DNA from: Sitta carolinensis
Lineage: Eukaryota; Chordata; Aves; Passeriformes; Sittidae
Direction: 5' to 3'
Length of the DNA stretch: 64,000 nt
Assembly: GCA_032173965.1 (NCBI GenBank)
Contig: CM063287.1
Coordinates: 11,041,859 to 11,105,858 of the forward strand
Shown here: piece after piece, positions 49,001-60,483 of the stretch
Numbering within the stretch: position 1 is the first letter of the stretch
Layout: each line of letters opens with the position of its first letter
Notes under the pieces: generated by a model
Database searches by the model: none
What the model was told of the DNA's origin: nothing
The model's input: the letters and a program-made list of their open reading frames with translations, nothing else
Program-made: the position numbers and the translations under genes

Positions 49001-52000
49001 GACACCTCATTCCCCACCAAAAATCCCAGTCTGGGACCAGACTGTGCCCATGGTGGCAGAGCAGGCACATGAACCAGGCCTGTGCGTCACTGGGTGCTGG
49101 CAGAGCTAACAAAGGAGTTAAACAGGACAGCTTGTACTATTGCCTTCCCAATGCACCAGATGGGAAAGAGGTGAGGACTTCCTCTGCTCTGTTCATTCTG
49201 GGATCCTCTTTCCAGGCAACACTGCTCATCATTACTGTGTGTAAGGCAGCAGTGCCTGGGAGCTGGAGGGGAAGGGGCACTACTCCCTGCAGGAGCTGCC
49301 ATACAAACACCAGGAGCAGGGTGAAGCCTGCACAGAAGCAGCAGTGGCAGGGAGACAACAACATTCCAGCTCAGGGCATCAGAGGGACCACTGTTAAGGA
49401 TTCACCCCCTCTGTGCTTTTAGAAATCTTTCTTGAAGAAAGGCAAAAGAAGAAAGGGGGGAATGCATAAGAGATTAAAGAGAAAAGGGAAAAGTTATCAG
49501 TTCTAAGTGTTTTTGCCTGTCTTATTTGTGTTTTTGTCAGATCTGCCTTGTCAAGTGATCTCAAGTAGTTCAAATTTAGAATTATGCTCATCCCTAGCTA
49601 CTTTAAAAGTATGTGTGAAGTAGCCTCTTAATCATCTTCTTTTTCCAAGGCAGTATCCGTTTTGCTCCTCACACCAGATATGCGAAAACCTTAGAGCATT
49701 AACCTTCTCCCGCTCCACATTATCTCACTGAACCTTTTGAATTAAAGATTAACTTTTACCCACCTAACTTCAAACAGAGACACCAGAAATGAAAAAGAAA
49801 AAAATGAAAACTTAAAAAGAAAACCTTAATGCTTTCTGACAGAGTTATTAAAGAATTTACCTGTAGCCACTATCATATTAGCCCATAGAAATCCCTAATC
49901 ACAGAGTTTGCCTTATTTAGGGGAAGAGTGTTTCATTTTCGTCTCCAGAAAGACACGATTTGTGCCTGGGAACACGCAACTGTCCATATTCCAGGTTAAG
50001 AGGAGCATTTTGATGAGCTGTGGTAACGCTTTAATGAAACAAATTGCTACTGCAGAGCTGAGCAAGCATCTAATCAGATCCTTCCAAGGAGCCTGGCTCT
50101 CACTTACTCTTCAAGGTAGAGGTAGCCGTTCTCCTGGGCCAGCCTCCTGGCGTGCAGCTGCGCGTCCTTGGCCGTGGCGCCGTAGGCCACGACCATGGCG
50201 CCATAGTCGCGGCACAGCCGCACCCGGGCCGGGGCCGTGCCCGCGGACACGATGACAAACACGGGCACGCGGAGCTCTGAGGCGTGGTGAGCAACTGCCA
50301 TGGAAAAGTTACTGTCCGAAGCCACGATCACCCCTTTCCTTTGCTGCTCCTGAAACACAGGGTTGTTTAGGGCACATTATACTGTGTCTCACAGCTGTCC
50401 CGTATGATCCTGGACCATTCTAATGATCTGGCTTCCTTTTTTTTCCCTTTACTAGCTGGTTAAATTGTGATATTATGGTACAGCACATGCATGTCTGGAG
50501 TGATCTTAGGATTTACACACAAAGTTAAAACAGCACAAGATCAATCCCTGTGCCGGCACTCCTCTGGGTTCAATTCTTTTTCCATTGGAAAGGTTTGAAA
50601 AACTCCAACTGATCACAGAAGAGCTGATATCTGGTCCTTCAGAGGTGATATCGCTGGCCTGCCTGTATGAATTTATTTAATTTCAGGCTTTCTTTTAATA
50701 GAAGATTTAATTTACATTATTACAAAAGGCAGGAATAACCGCTGCTCTGGGCTGCTGTCTCATGCCTATTATAACAATTATTGCTGCAGAGACTCCTATG
50801 ACAATGGCAATAGCCTCCTACGACAAATGATAAACAAGCTATTCATGTCAGAAAACTGAAATTCATTACAAAATCAATTGATGATCTAGATCCTTGTCAG
50901 CACTCATTGTAATTCAATTTCGTCATCGCTCATGAGTTCAGTGGTTTCAACATATCAGAACTACAGTACACATAAAACCACTTGAATCTTAATGCCACAG
51001 GAGATTGCTGGTTTCCATTTTGCAAGCTTTTGTTTCAAACATCTTTAAGAATTTCACCAGCAGATCGGCCAGTTGTAAATAAAGCAGTATTTTACATTCA
51101 GACCTATTTCTGTTCACATGCTGTGTTCAGTACAATGATTCTAAAGATAAGAAACATTGGGATTCCATGGAGAGTAGAGGCAAATTTATCTTCATTTCCA
51201 TTTTCATGAAGCAGAACTAATCTACTTCTTTTCGAAGGCTGACATTTTGCTATACCTGAGGTAATGACATCAGAAGGTAAAGTACACCTCGTTCTTTCAC
51301 AGACCCCGTGTACTGGAGGAACTCCTTCTTCAGGAAGATGTCCATTCCATACTGCTTGGATAGCCTAGAATACTGGAGTAGACAAATAAAATTATGTCAA
51401 TATATCTACTATTAAGAAAAATCTTCCACATCCCATCAGCTGCCTGTTGAAGCATGAATTCTACTGCTATATATGAGCTCTAAAAAGTAAAATTCATCTT
51501 CTGGTTCTTTATAAATACACAGCAGTGTGTTGTTACTTACCAGGTCCTTCGGCTTTATGGAAGTGTTTTTCAAACTCACAGCAGTGAAATACGGACCATA
51601 TGCCATTAAGAGCTCTGAAAATAGCACTTACTTTGGATCTTACTGTTCAAACACAGACATTAAAATAATTTTTTTCAATTATCTCAGAACTCATGCTTAG
51701 AGCAGTTGCCAGAACTGGATATTGAATATCCAAAAAACTGGGTCATCATCTAACAGATACAAAAGCCATTAGAAAATACCTCCTTGAGCCCCATTACGGC
51801 TGTGCTATGGTTTCTGCCACTGATGCAGTACTGAGTGTTGTCTATTTTGCATCCTAAAGCCAGTAGAATATTAGTAATGATATTTCTTACTCAAAGAAAT
51901 ATGGAAATATTAAAAAAACCAATTTCCCAGGACTGCAAATGTAAGCAGCAGCTGTTTTGACAAGCTTAGTGTTTGGAACAGCCAGAGCTGAGGGGAAATA

Positions 52001-54009
52001 GCAAGCACATTACATGTGATCCAGTGCCCAAGTGCATGATTTAAAAAAAAAATTTAATGGCAAGTATTTGTTAAGTTTTATAATAAGAGACTCCCAGCAC
52101 GCATCAACATATTAATTTCCTATTACCATATTCACTAAATCAAGAGTTTTACACAAGATAACTTGTGAAATAGAGCTGCAGTAAGCCTGTGGGTGCCAAC
52201 TCCCCAGGCTTGCTGCAGCTCTGTTTCAGAATTGGCTCCATCTCCTCTATGGGCTGCCAAAGTAAATGAGGCCCTGGTGATTTAGGGGATCAAGTCCCCA
52301 TTTAAGATAAGTCACAAAGTGAGACAGATCCAAAAACAGCATGACAAAACATTTATGTGAAGCAATATCTGGCGGTGTCATACATACGATGTATAATGTA
52401 CACATTAATAGGTACTGATATGTTTTTCAGACTGCTGTACTTTCCAAGTGAATTGATATAAACTAAATACATCTGCAACAGATACTTGCTTTACAGTATA
52501 CAGTTAAATTACATGTTTCAGGCGAATGTTTCAAGGCTTTTTAGTGGATTTCCAAGCATATGTTAAGTTCCTCACCCATAGGTGGGGCCAGATTCTCTAT
52601 TTTGCTTCTGAAAATCCAGATATAAGAGCTACTACTTGCTGCTCCTTTGCAAATCCGGCTGCAGAAACTGAAACAATGGAAAGTGCTTAGCACACTAAGA
52701 GGATAATAGTTTATATCCTAAACATCCTAATCTATGGAGAATACCTACACAAAAGAGAACAAGAACACTATAAAAGAAATGCTACTAGTTCTTCAAATAC
52801 CACAGCTGTTTTTGTAGAGAATCGGACTCCAGAGCAAACAATCAGAAAAAGGATTTAAGGAGATGAATCCTGTAAATAATAAAGTTGCTAAGTCTCCTAC
52901 ATTTAAGACTGTCATTAAGTCACTCTTTACCACAGGGGTGGTGTACTTTAGATTGATATTTTTCTTTAATTTTACTACTCAGGATTTTAATTCTTTATGT
53001 TATCCTTTTTGTCTTCCTTTAACTGGGGATTTCTTCGTTTAGCCTAAATATAGCAACTACTTCCAACAAAGCAGGCACCGGTGCTATTTGCAGCTGAACT
53101 GACCTGATGTGTGACCTCCTAAGACTCATGGAACCAGCCTGTAAGATTTCCCTTTAGTCACTGTGATCTTATCTAAGGACTACAGATACCATGTCTAAGG
53201 TACAGCATGCAGCACAGCCTCCCTCTGGCATCCACAAAGCTGACACAACCCAACCCTTACAGCTTACATCACCAGCCAAAGCAGTGTCCAATTTGATGTC
53301 AGTTCCTAGTTTTCTTATGCTCACTACCTCTTTGACATGTTACAATTCACTCATGATGCCATATCTCAGCTCCAAGGCAAACTCCTGCCTAAGGAACCAG
53401 GATGCTCCGTCTGTGGTTTTACCTTCAGGCTAGGAATCACCCTGCAACGTGTTTCTCCCTTCAATTAACTAAATGGATTATAGTCACACTCACTTTTTCA
53501 GTCTAAACAAATGTCTTTGAAAGGGAACTTTCTCATCTTACCTCTCAATGATGAGTTAAACTAAAGGTTTTCTGTGTTTTTCTTAACACCACTCTGTGCT
53601 TTTGAAACAATGCATGAAATGCACTAATGACTTCTGCAGGAAAATTACTTTGAGTAACAACAGGCTATTTTCACACTAAAATATACAGGTTTTTCTATGA
53701 ATATAGGTTTTCCACTATTCTGATAATTTTAAAAGCATAGTTCATAAAAAAGATTAAAGAAAGTGAGACTGCTTAGCTTGAAATAGTAAATGCAGAAAGG
53801 GGATACAACTGGGTTGCATAAATCTGCCAGGGACATCCAGGAGAAAGAAGCTATTTAAGATGAGGGGTGTTTTGGTTTAACCTCAGCTGGCAACTTAACA
53901 TCATCTTACCACTTGCTCCTTTCCCCGCTCCTGTACTCTGGGGGAGATGAGAATTGGAGAGGTAAAAGTGAGAAATCTCATGGGTTGGGATAAGAACGTT
54001 TGCTAAGAA

Positions 54010-54060
<51 letters not shown>

Positions 54061-55901
54061 ATGAAATAAAACAACAATAATGTAAATAAAAGGAAAATAA
54101 CAAAGATATATAAATAAGACTCAGGAAAGACAGCTGATGCAATTAAAAACCACCAACCAGCTGTTGAACAGCCAGGCCCTGAGCCACAGGCCCCCAGCCC
54201 ATTTCCCCCCTAATTTTATTACTGAGCAAGGTGCCATATGGTATAGGATGTCCCTTTGGTCAGTTGGGATCAGCAGTTCCAGCTGTGTCCCCTCCCAACT
54301 CCTTGTACATCCCCAGTCTTCTCACTGGTGGGATGGAGAGAGGAACAGAAAATGCCTTGACTCTGTAAGAGCTGCTTAGCAGTCACAAAAACATCTCTAT
54401 CAACAATATTTTCATCACAAATCCAAAACACAGCCCCATACCAGCTACTGTGAAGAAAATTAATTCTACCATAGCCAAAACTTCCCTGCTTTCCAGCCAA
54501 ATCTTTTGTGCCACCTTACAGCCCCAAACTGTCTAGTACCATGTCCTTGACACAAAACACACTTCTTCAGTAATGTGCTACAAAAAGCACAGATACCCTT
54601 ACTTGGGCAATGCTAGGCTAAAACTCCCACGCTGGAAGTAGTTAAGATGTCTCTGGATCAGCAGGCATCATATGGGAGCAAGGACAACTGCTGCACCTTG
54701 AGATCCCAACCACTTGACTCCAGGGACTACTAACTCCAAGCAGATGGCAGGGTTCTCACCCTGTGCATGCCAGAAAAACAATCCACGAGGATTCACTGAG
54801 AGCGTGATTTGGGGCTGCTGCTAGGAATTGCCATTTGGCAGAGACACCCTTTTCACCCACCAAAAGGAAAAGAGATTACCCAGAGAGCCCAGAAAAGCTT
54901 GAAGAGCTCCCAGCTGCAGAAATAAACTACGAAAAAGTATAGAAATAGAGTACAGCTTGCCATTGTACTTCTCTTATGCTTCAGCAGACCTTGTACATTG
55001 ATGGGGGTATCTCAGGCATTTCTACACCGACACTGACTGATAGGAGTGTGTGGTGTCTTAACATCTCCATTTTGCTGAAGACACCTGTGACAGAAATACC
55101 TGGTTACAGAACATATCCAGCCCTTCCTGGCTGGCCTGACTGAGAAGGCAAATTTGTGCCTTCCAACTCTCCAAATATGAGGGACTGGTTCCAAATCAGA
55201 CCTTTCCACAAGAGTGCTTACCCAAACACAGGTAGTCTGCCACCTCCAACTCAGGTTCCTTATAGCAGGAGTTTTCCACTTGGAGCATAATACCACTGTG
55301 CACTAAGTCTATGCCTAATGTGGTTTATCCTTTGTTTACAGGTCACTGCAATCTTTGAGGATTTAGGTTAGTGTAAACAGATAAGAAGAAAATTATTGTT
55401 GACAGTTAAATACAATTAATATGAATGTGAGTCTTCTTACACAGATTGCAATTCACACTGCTGCAATTCACACATACCCTTTCTTCATTTCTGATCAGTT
55501 TCAATAAGGAAAAAGAAAAGAAACACTGAGAGAATGCAAACCCACAAAGATTCCCTACCATGCAGGGGGTTTTCTGAACACCATTCTGGATTTTGAAGGC
55601 TGCTGCACTAATGTCTTCAAATCGAATCAGCTTGTTACAGCTTGCCAGGCTGGTCCTACTGCTTGGCTGAGGGATGCAGGAAAGGGCATCCCGAAGTAAC
55701 TCCTCATTTCGGCTCACTATCTTCATTTCCCAGGTCTTCACATCCCCGTTCAGGTAATCCTCCTCACCAAAATCCTTCAGTCTCTCAGGGTTGATAGAGG
55801 GTGGCTTCTGCCCAATAAGGCCATTTCTTACGGGCACCTCCTTACAGCAGTGAAGATCACAAACTGCTGGCATATCTTGTTTCTTTATTTTACTGTCATC
55901 C
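33976..55901 (-). CDS. Threonine ammonia-lyase-like fold-type-II PLP protein with C-terminal ACT domain
   Basis: Ten minus-strand exons over 22 kb join in phase without stops into 487 residues from the first in-frame ATG (55873). Residues 1-85 are an unrecognised extension. Residues about 85-400 match the threonine dehydratase/serine racemase fold: FEDISAAAFKIQNGVQKTP, then TGSVKERG with the PLP-lysine candidate K131. SDSNF (155-159) stands where SxGNH is usual, GLGTVGLEMYEQVPKLDAV keeps the family pattern, PAGGHCGLLAG (255-265) replaces the GGGG phosphate loop, and VVICSGN (383-389) replaces VVLSGGN. Residues about 411-487 are an ACT domain (RFSLVISDCPGDMSKLLEVL, then ICTVETRD). The order fits medium-form threonine ammonia-lyases. 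The normal reaction would be PLP-dependent deamination of Thr/Ser to a 2-oxoacid. The changed loop and lost His leave substrate and even activity uncertain. Confidence 0.87.
40376..40474 (+). promoter_or_regulatory. Promoter-like cluster: CCAAT boxes, two octamers and a TATA-like box
   Basis: Within 100 bp lie three CCAAT boxes (40376-40380, 40418-40422, 40425-40429). Two exact ATGCAAAT octamers follow (40410-40417 and 40444-40451), then CTTTATAG (TATA-like, 40467-40474). The cluster sits in the last intron of the minus-strand PLP gene, oriented to drive plus-strand transcription. No coding exon was recognised downstream. Confidence 0.35.
41758..41815 (-). CDS. PLP/ACT gene exon (ACT domain, middle)
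   Basis: This 58-bp exon encodes VLDIKQERTFVTSELFTVE, matching the ACT strand and helix VLEIEHxR of medium-form threonine ammonia-lyases. The acceptor is TTTGATCTAG and the donor GTAAGATG. It ends in phase 0. Confidence 0.87.
42123..42290 (-). CDS. PLP/ACT gene exon (end of PLP fold, start of ACT domain)
   Basis: This exon encodes VAVVICSGNLELHLLQQCIA followed by NRVCRFSLVISDCPGDMSKL. VICSGN aligns with VLSGGN, placing Cys where Ser usually contacts the pyridine nitrogen. The second half begins the ACT domain with the typical DxPG turn. The acceptor is TCTGTTTTCAG and the donor GTAAATCA. Confidence 0.92.
43510..43635 (-). CDS. PLP/ACT gene exon
   Basis: This exon encodes EEDILISMLRLLEYERATVD then AEGAIGLAALVAGKLPELKG. 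ERATVDAEGAIGLAAL is the family helix that usually reads EPxAGAxxAAL. The acceptor is TCTCACTTTCAG and the donor GTACAGCA; an alternative donor nearby (GTAAAAGG) would break the frame to the next exon. Confidence 0.87.
44045..44137 (+). mobile_element. CR1 LINE 3' tail
   Basis: GGAGTTGGACTTGATAATCC, then GGGTCTCTTCCAATTTGAGA and CTATGATTCTAGG, is the sense CR1 3' end, diverged and 5'-truncated. It lies in an intron of the PLP gene. Confidence 0.8.
44331..44406 (-). CDS. PLP/ACT gene exon
   Basis: This 76-bp exon encodes DVSGVCFGSNSLQLTGKLVD and KVVAVR, matching the TIADGxxxxxxG...LVDDIFTV region of the family. The acceptor is GAAATCTGCAG and the donor GTATGTGA. Both boundary codons are completed correctly by neighbouring exons. 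Confidence 0.85.
45307..45403 (-). CDS. PLP/ACT gene exon
   Basis: This exon encodes GVESESFPVLQQSLKAGHPT and DDQACNNHHFYG, the segment equivalent to serine racemase GAEPSNADDCYQSL-type sequence after the glycine loop. The acceptor is TCTTCCTCAG and the donor GTGAGAAA. Confidence 0.85.
45857..46022 (-). CDS. PLP/ACT gene exon (phosphate-loop region)
   Basis: This exon encodes EDSAVYLSGLGTVGLEMYEQ, then VPKLDAVILPAGGHCGLLAG, ending LKHLNPHISVI. GLGTVGLE matches the family AGQGTIALE. The glycine loop is GGHCG rather than GGGG, one residue longer. The acceptor is CCTTGCCACAG and the donor GTAAGTTG. Confidence 0.92.
50108..50349 (-). CDS. PLP/ACT gene exon (SDSN motif)
   Basis: This exon encodes EQQRKGVIVASDSNFSMAVA onward to LHARRLAQENGYLYLE. 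The SDSNF motif aligns with SxGNH, keeping the Asn that contacts the cofactor but not the His. YGAMVVAYGATAKDA matches the family's YGAxVV segment. It is much more GC-rich than its intron surroundings. The acceptor is CTGTGTTTCAG and the donor GTAAGTGA. Confidence 0.92.
51256..51372 (-). CDS. PLP/ACT gene exon with catalytic lysine
   Basis: This phase-0 exon of 39 codons encodes YSRLSKQYGMDIFLKKEFLQ followed by YTGSVKERGVLYLLMSLPQ. The Lys of TGSVKERG aligns with the Schiff-base lysine of the family (TGSFKxRG). The acceptor is TTGTCTACTCCAG and the donor GTATAGCA. The exon contains no 60-codon open frame starting with Met and is easily missed by simple ORF scans. Confidence 0.88.
53868..54482 (-). 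mobile_element. Solo LTR of an avian endogenous retrovirus
   Basis: The 615-bp block reads in reverse as a bird-type ERV LTR. Right-end signals include CCAGCTACTGTGAAGAAAAT and CACAAATCCAAAACACAGCC; left-end signals include TGTTTTGGTTTAACCTCAGC and AAATCTCATGGGTTGGGAT. TGTTTTGG and CCAAAACT form the imperfect terminal inverted ends. On the minus strand, AATAAAATTA in the middle is a TATA-like box. No gag, pol or env sequence flanks it, so it is a recombined solo LTR. The tetranucleotide repeat inside has expanded. No clear target-site duplication was seen. Confidence 0.82.
54008..54062. repeat. (AAAT)n microsatellite inside the LTR
   Basis: About thirteen uninterrupted copies of the tetranucleotide AAAT (phase AATA) sit within the solo LTR, likely polymorphic. 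Confidence 0.95.
55559..55901 (-). CDS. PLP/ACT gene, first coding exon found
   Basis: This exon encodes MPAVCDLHCCKEVPVRNGLI onward to KIQNGVQKTPCM, with donor GTAGGGAA. The exon begins at acceptor TTTGTTTTCAG (55902), so at least one upstream exon exists. The frame stays open back to the acceptor (DDSKIKKQD before the Met), so the true start could be upstream. The ATG at 55871-55873 is chosen as the first in frame. An out-of-frame ATG two bases into the exon opens a four-codon frame. Confidence 0.8.
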
Positions 55902-58900
55902 CTGAAAACAAATAAAAGAAACTTCTTAGAAAGGCTTGGATGATTAAAGGCTTGATATTTAGCATTTTAGGAGGATGCACCTCTCAGCTGCTCTTTGCAG
56001 GCCTCGAACAGGCAGAATGAGTTAGTACTGTCATATTACCGACCTGTAGGTGTATTGAAAGATACTGTAACCTTCCAGCTCTTAGAAAAGCCACAAATAA
56101 CCCAACAGTAAGCAAACTGTGAACCTGTCCTGCCCAAGAAAATAAGAAATATATAATCTGTGTTGTCTGGACAGCAAGACCTTCCTTAGTACTTGGTACT
56201 TAACCAGCAACGATCCTTGTACAGTGCTTCCAAAAATTTTGGAGTAAGTGGAATTGTATTTTCTGTGGGCAACTCTATCTTTTTCAAAACAGGCAAGCAG
56301 CTGCTGCAGAGCATTCCCATAACCTATTAATAGCAGTAACAAATGCCACTACACTGTACACAGGAGGTCAGCCCTTGCATACTTGCAGAGCATACTCTTG
56401 ACAGCCATCCACTGCCTCGTGATGGGAAGCAAATTACTTTGATAAGGGATAATAATTATATCCTCCCACAGACCTAAAGAATTAGGTCTTCTGATCTCTG
56501 GGTTAACATTTCATGGGTAAATACGTGTATGGCAGAAATGTGGTGGCACAAAAACCTCCTTCCCCAAGAAACTTAAGTGAGACAATACTGCTGCAAAAAT
56601 TTGCCAGATTTGCTACCTTCAACTGCCTGACTCTAAGGTCCATAGTGTTCAGTTCAAAATTTATTGTAGTGCAGGATTCTGCAGTCCTATTAACAGATTA
56701 ACATAAAACTTCTAGGAATTCTTGGAATTTGGAGATTGTTATGGGGGAAAGGAGAATTAAGAGGAAGACCAGTGATTTGGAAAAGAGCTGATACCACCCC
56801 TGGTCTGTGTCTATGATGAGACAGATGGTATCAGCTCCTCTACATGACTCACTATTAATTTATTTGGTAGAAATGGTTTTCTAAAAACAAACATGTTAAA
56901 TTATGTCAGAGATTCCAGCATTATCTCTAAGAAAAAAATATTTACCTTTTCCTAAAATAATTTGGGTCTAAGTTTTGCAGTTATTCATCAGCAGGGCTGG
57001 TTAAAGTACATTTTACAGCCATGATCAGCACCATAATATGCTTTGCAGCAACTTCCAAAAGAATTCCTAAATATTTAGAAACATCTGTTGCTTGAGCAAT
57101 TGCCCACTTTGGGAAATATCATCCATTTCCTTAATGGTATCAATAATCTGTGCCAGAGCTCTGGTTCCTATTACACTTCCAATTTATCCACTGAGGAATT
57201 CACATAACAATATGGGCAACATAAAATGTTATATTATTAGAATCAAGTAATATACCAGTAGCATCAATCATTGTGTATATCTTCATAGGAGAAAATTTTT
57301 GTAGCAAGATCTTCTGTCTACAAAATTAATGAGAACACTAATTTTCTAAGATAAATTAAGTATATACGCATTTGTAATCTTTTTATGTTGAAAGTTATGA
57401 TCTAAAGTATTTTCCCAATACTGTCTCTTAAAGCTGATACAGCCTAAACCAGACATTCTGCTTTCAAATCAAATAACTTATCAAGTGGCTCTGTTCTATA
57501 CTTTTCTGCATCTCTGCTCCATTGGGGTTAGACAGCTGGAACACTTCATAAAGATTTTAAGCTTCCAGTGTTAGTTCTGGTGCACATTAGTCTGCTTAAT
57601 GCAAAGCTGAGAACCAGATCAGACTGCCTCCCTGTGAACTTATCACAGCACAGCCCCCACAAAAAACAACTGCAGCAGCAGCATCCAAGAGGCCACAACG
57701 CTGTTAGAGTTCATTCCATACCTCTCCCTTCCAAAAAAATATTGTCCATATCACAGATTCCCACAACCACTCCAAAAGGAGGAACAGTTACATCTTATTT
57801 CTGAACATACTGTCTAAAATGTTTAGCAAGCATTAGCAAAGAATTATGGTTTTTACACTGGAAATGAGTTAAAGGGGTCTATGTAGAGTAAAAAAACCCA
57901 GACAGATCAAAAATTTGTGATTTTATGGTCAAATTTTTTATCCAACTGGCATTTGAGATGGAAGAACAATTCTCATTTTTCATTGCATTTGTTGCAGTCA
58001 AAAAGACTACAAAAACACCCAGCCAAAGATGACTACAAGAAGCATATTAATGGAGCAGGATTCTGTGATAAAGTAGAAGTGCATGGTAATGCCTCACCAC
58101 TAGTGTCATCAAATATTTGTAGGTGCAAATGGAAAGACCAAACTGGTATATTGATTTTTTGCCTTAGTCTTAGGTTTCCCTATTTTTGGCAGAAAAAAAA
58201 GGAGGGAAGCAAATCAGATTCTTAGTCCTTGATGTGCAGTACCACTCTCATGACCAGTGAGTATCTCCTCAGGACTCCAATGGAGACAACACCTTGTGAC
58301 CACTGGAAAAGAGGAACAGAAATCAACCAGCTGTAAAATATGCATAGGCTTTTCAGGCTTGAACTAGGTTTAGAGCACATCTGAATTATTACCACCTCAA
58401 TATTTAATCTGAAAGGACACCAGCCTCTTTATCAAGGGAATATAATTCTATTGTATATGTGTATTGTCTGTATTTATTTCAGAATACAGACAGAATTTCT
58501 TCTTCTACACCCACGTTTCATTTACATTAGAGAATGACATTTTCCCATGTTGAGCCCACCTGGATGTAACACAGACCCTCCTAGAGCTCTCAAACTCCCA
58601 AGGTAAACAGTGGGCTGAGGATTGATCACAAATCACAAACGGGCAACTGTTGGGTCAAAAGTATTTCTTGCCTCAAAAGCATTCCACATGCTTGGCAGAG
58701 AGCTACATGGATTTCTTTTACAGGAACAGTCAAAGCAGGCAGCAAAGCATGCAAGTGCTCACAAAAACACAGTGACTTCTCAAGCACAGTAACAAAATAT
58801 AGCCCCTACTCCAGCAATCGTGTCCACCAGATGAAGATCTGAGCCAATATAAATACAAGCCCAAACATTATAAAACACTGTTCCTTTCAAATGGAGCTTT

Positions 58901-60470
58901 TCCTTTTTTGGAGTTTGTCAAAAGTTTTCATTAAAAGGTCTGTTTATTTGCAGATATAAAACAAATACCCAGCTGGCAAGCTTTGTTACATGGTTATAAA
59001 TTACAACATTTTACCTTTAAAGTGATTAGTAAAAGCAAACATGAAAATACAGTTTATAAACCTACTTTTTCAAGAACAGCTGCTCAGCATAACTGGAAAA
59101 AAAAAGAGAAGATCCATATGCAGACATTCCATAAACAACTAAGGCACAGGAAAAAAAATATAATTTAAGTAGATAGCTTTACATATTTTAAAATCTCCAA
59201 GTCAATGCAAAGACAGTGTGTACTCCTCCAACAATAAAAAGCAACAACTTGGAATGAATAATTCTTCTATTTCCAGTTTGGGTTTTTTGAACATACTGAT
59301 AATATTCAAGTTAAACAGCACTAGGGGAAAAATAAGTAATATAAACAAACTAAGAAAATAATAAAACCAGCAAAAATAATTTTGGGAAGATAAAAGGCAA
59401 TAATGCATACTATACCTAAAGACCACAAGTGCTGCCTTCATTAGACAGAGAAGAAGTGTCGAAGTGTGCATTGAGGGACAGTTAGATGCCCCCACTGAGA
59501 AGCACATTCAGGTTTGCCTCCCTCAGGACCCACAAAACAGACTAAACAGATGAAACCAATGCACTGGGTCTCCTCAGCTTCTAAAACTCAAGGGGCAAAA
59601 TCTGCAAAACCATGCATGTCCAGGGAATAGCACATTGTGAAAGACTATTCTGCCCAGCATAAATGTTAGGGGGAGATGGTATGAAAGTATCAGAAAATTT
59701 AAAATTTCCCTTCTTAGAGAAAATAACTAGCTCAAGAATTCATTGCCAGATGACTCTATGAACAGCAACAATGTAAATGGGCTCCTAAAAAAATGCACAA
59801 CTAAATGGAAGTAGTGACCAATAGACACATCATTCAAGAATTAATCTGTGATTCAGGAAGCCCCTGAGCACTTGGCAAACTCCATGAACGCAACATCCAT
59901 GGAAGAAGAGAAAGTGTCTTAGAGGCCTTTATTTTTCTGCCAGCTCTATTACTGGCCACCCCTGGAGTGAGGACACAGAGAAGAACCCAGAGGAGGACAG
60001 CTCTTTGGCCTGACCCAGTGCTGCCATTTTGAGGGCAGATTACCCAATGCCAGCATTTGGCAGCTTTGACACTTTCAAAATGAGTCACAACAACGTGTTT
60101 TGAGGCAGACATGAAGCTGGAATTATGGACATACATTTCCATGTGCTGGATCACAAATGGACATTCAACTGTCACAAAAGGAAACTAATTTTAATATAAG
60201 ACTGAAAACAGCCTTTCCTTGTCATTTCTATGGCAGCTTTTGTCATCTGCATTCACAGTGATACACATTCACTATTAAGAGGGACTGACGGAGTTGCAAA
60301 TGTCAAGGTTTTCTTAAGCAAGGATGTTTTTGATAGTTGATATTTGATATTTGTACATTATCAAGCCTGATCAACAAGAAGGGAGATTCAACCATGAAAC
60401 TGCAGCTAACAAGCTCTAAGTGATGTTCATGTGCTAGAAAAGCAAATTACTGTTGGTAGAAGTGCCTCAG
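55902..60470. other. Non-coding DNA upstream of the PLP/ACT gene's first recognised exon
   Basis: The gene's upstream exon(s) and promoter should lie here or beyond the right edge, but none could be recognised. No CpG island is present. The DNA is AT-rich unique sequence with short chance open frames only. Confidence 0.45.
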
Positions 60471-60483
60471 TAATGTTTAGGGT

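Noticed and set aside
59834..60175. 113-codon minus-strand frame as the missing first exon of the PLP gene
   Set aside because: It has no splice donor in a compatible place and no resemblance to the family, so it was left out.
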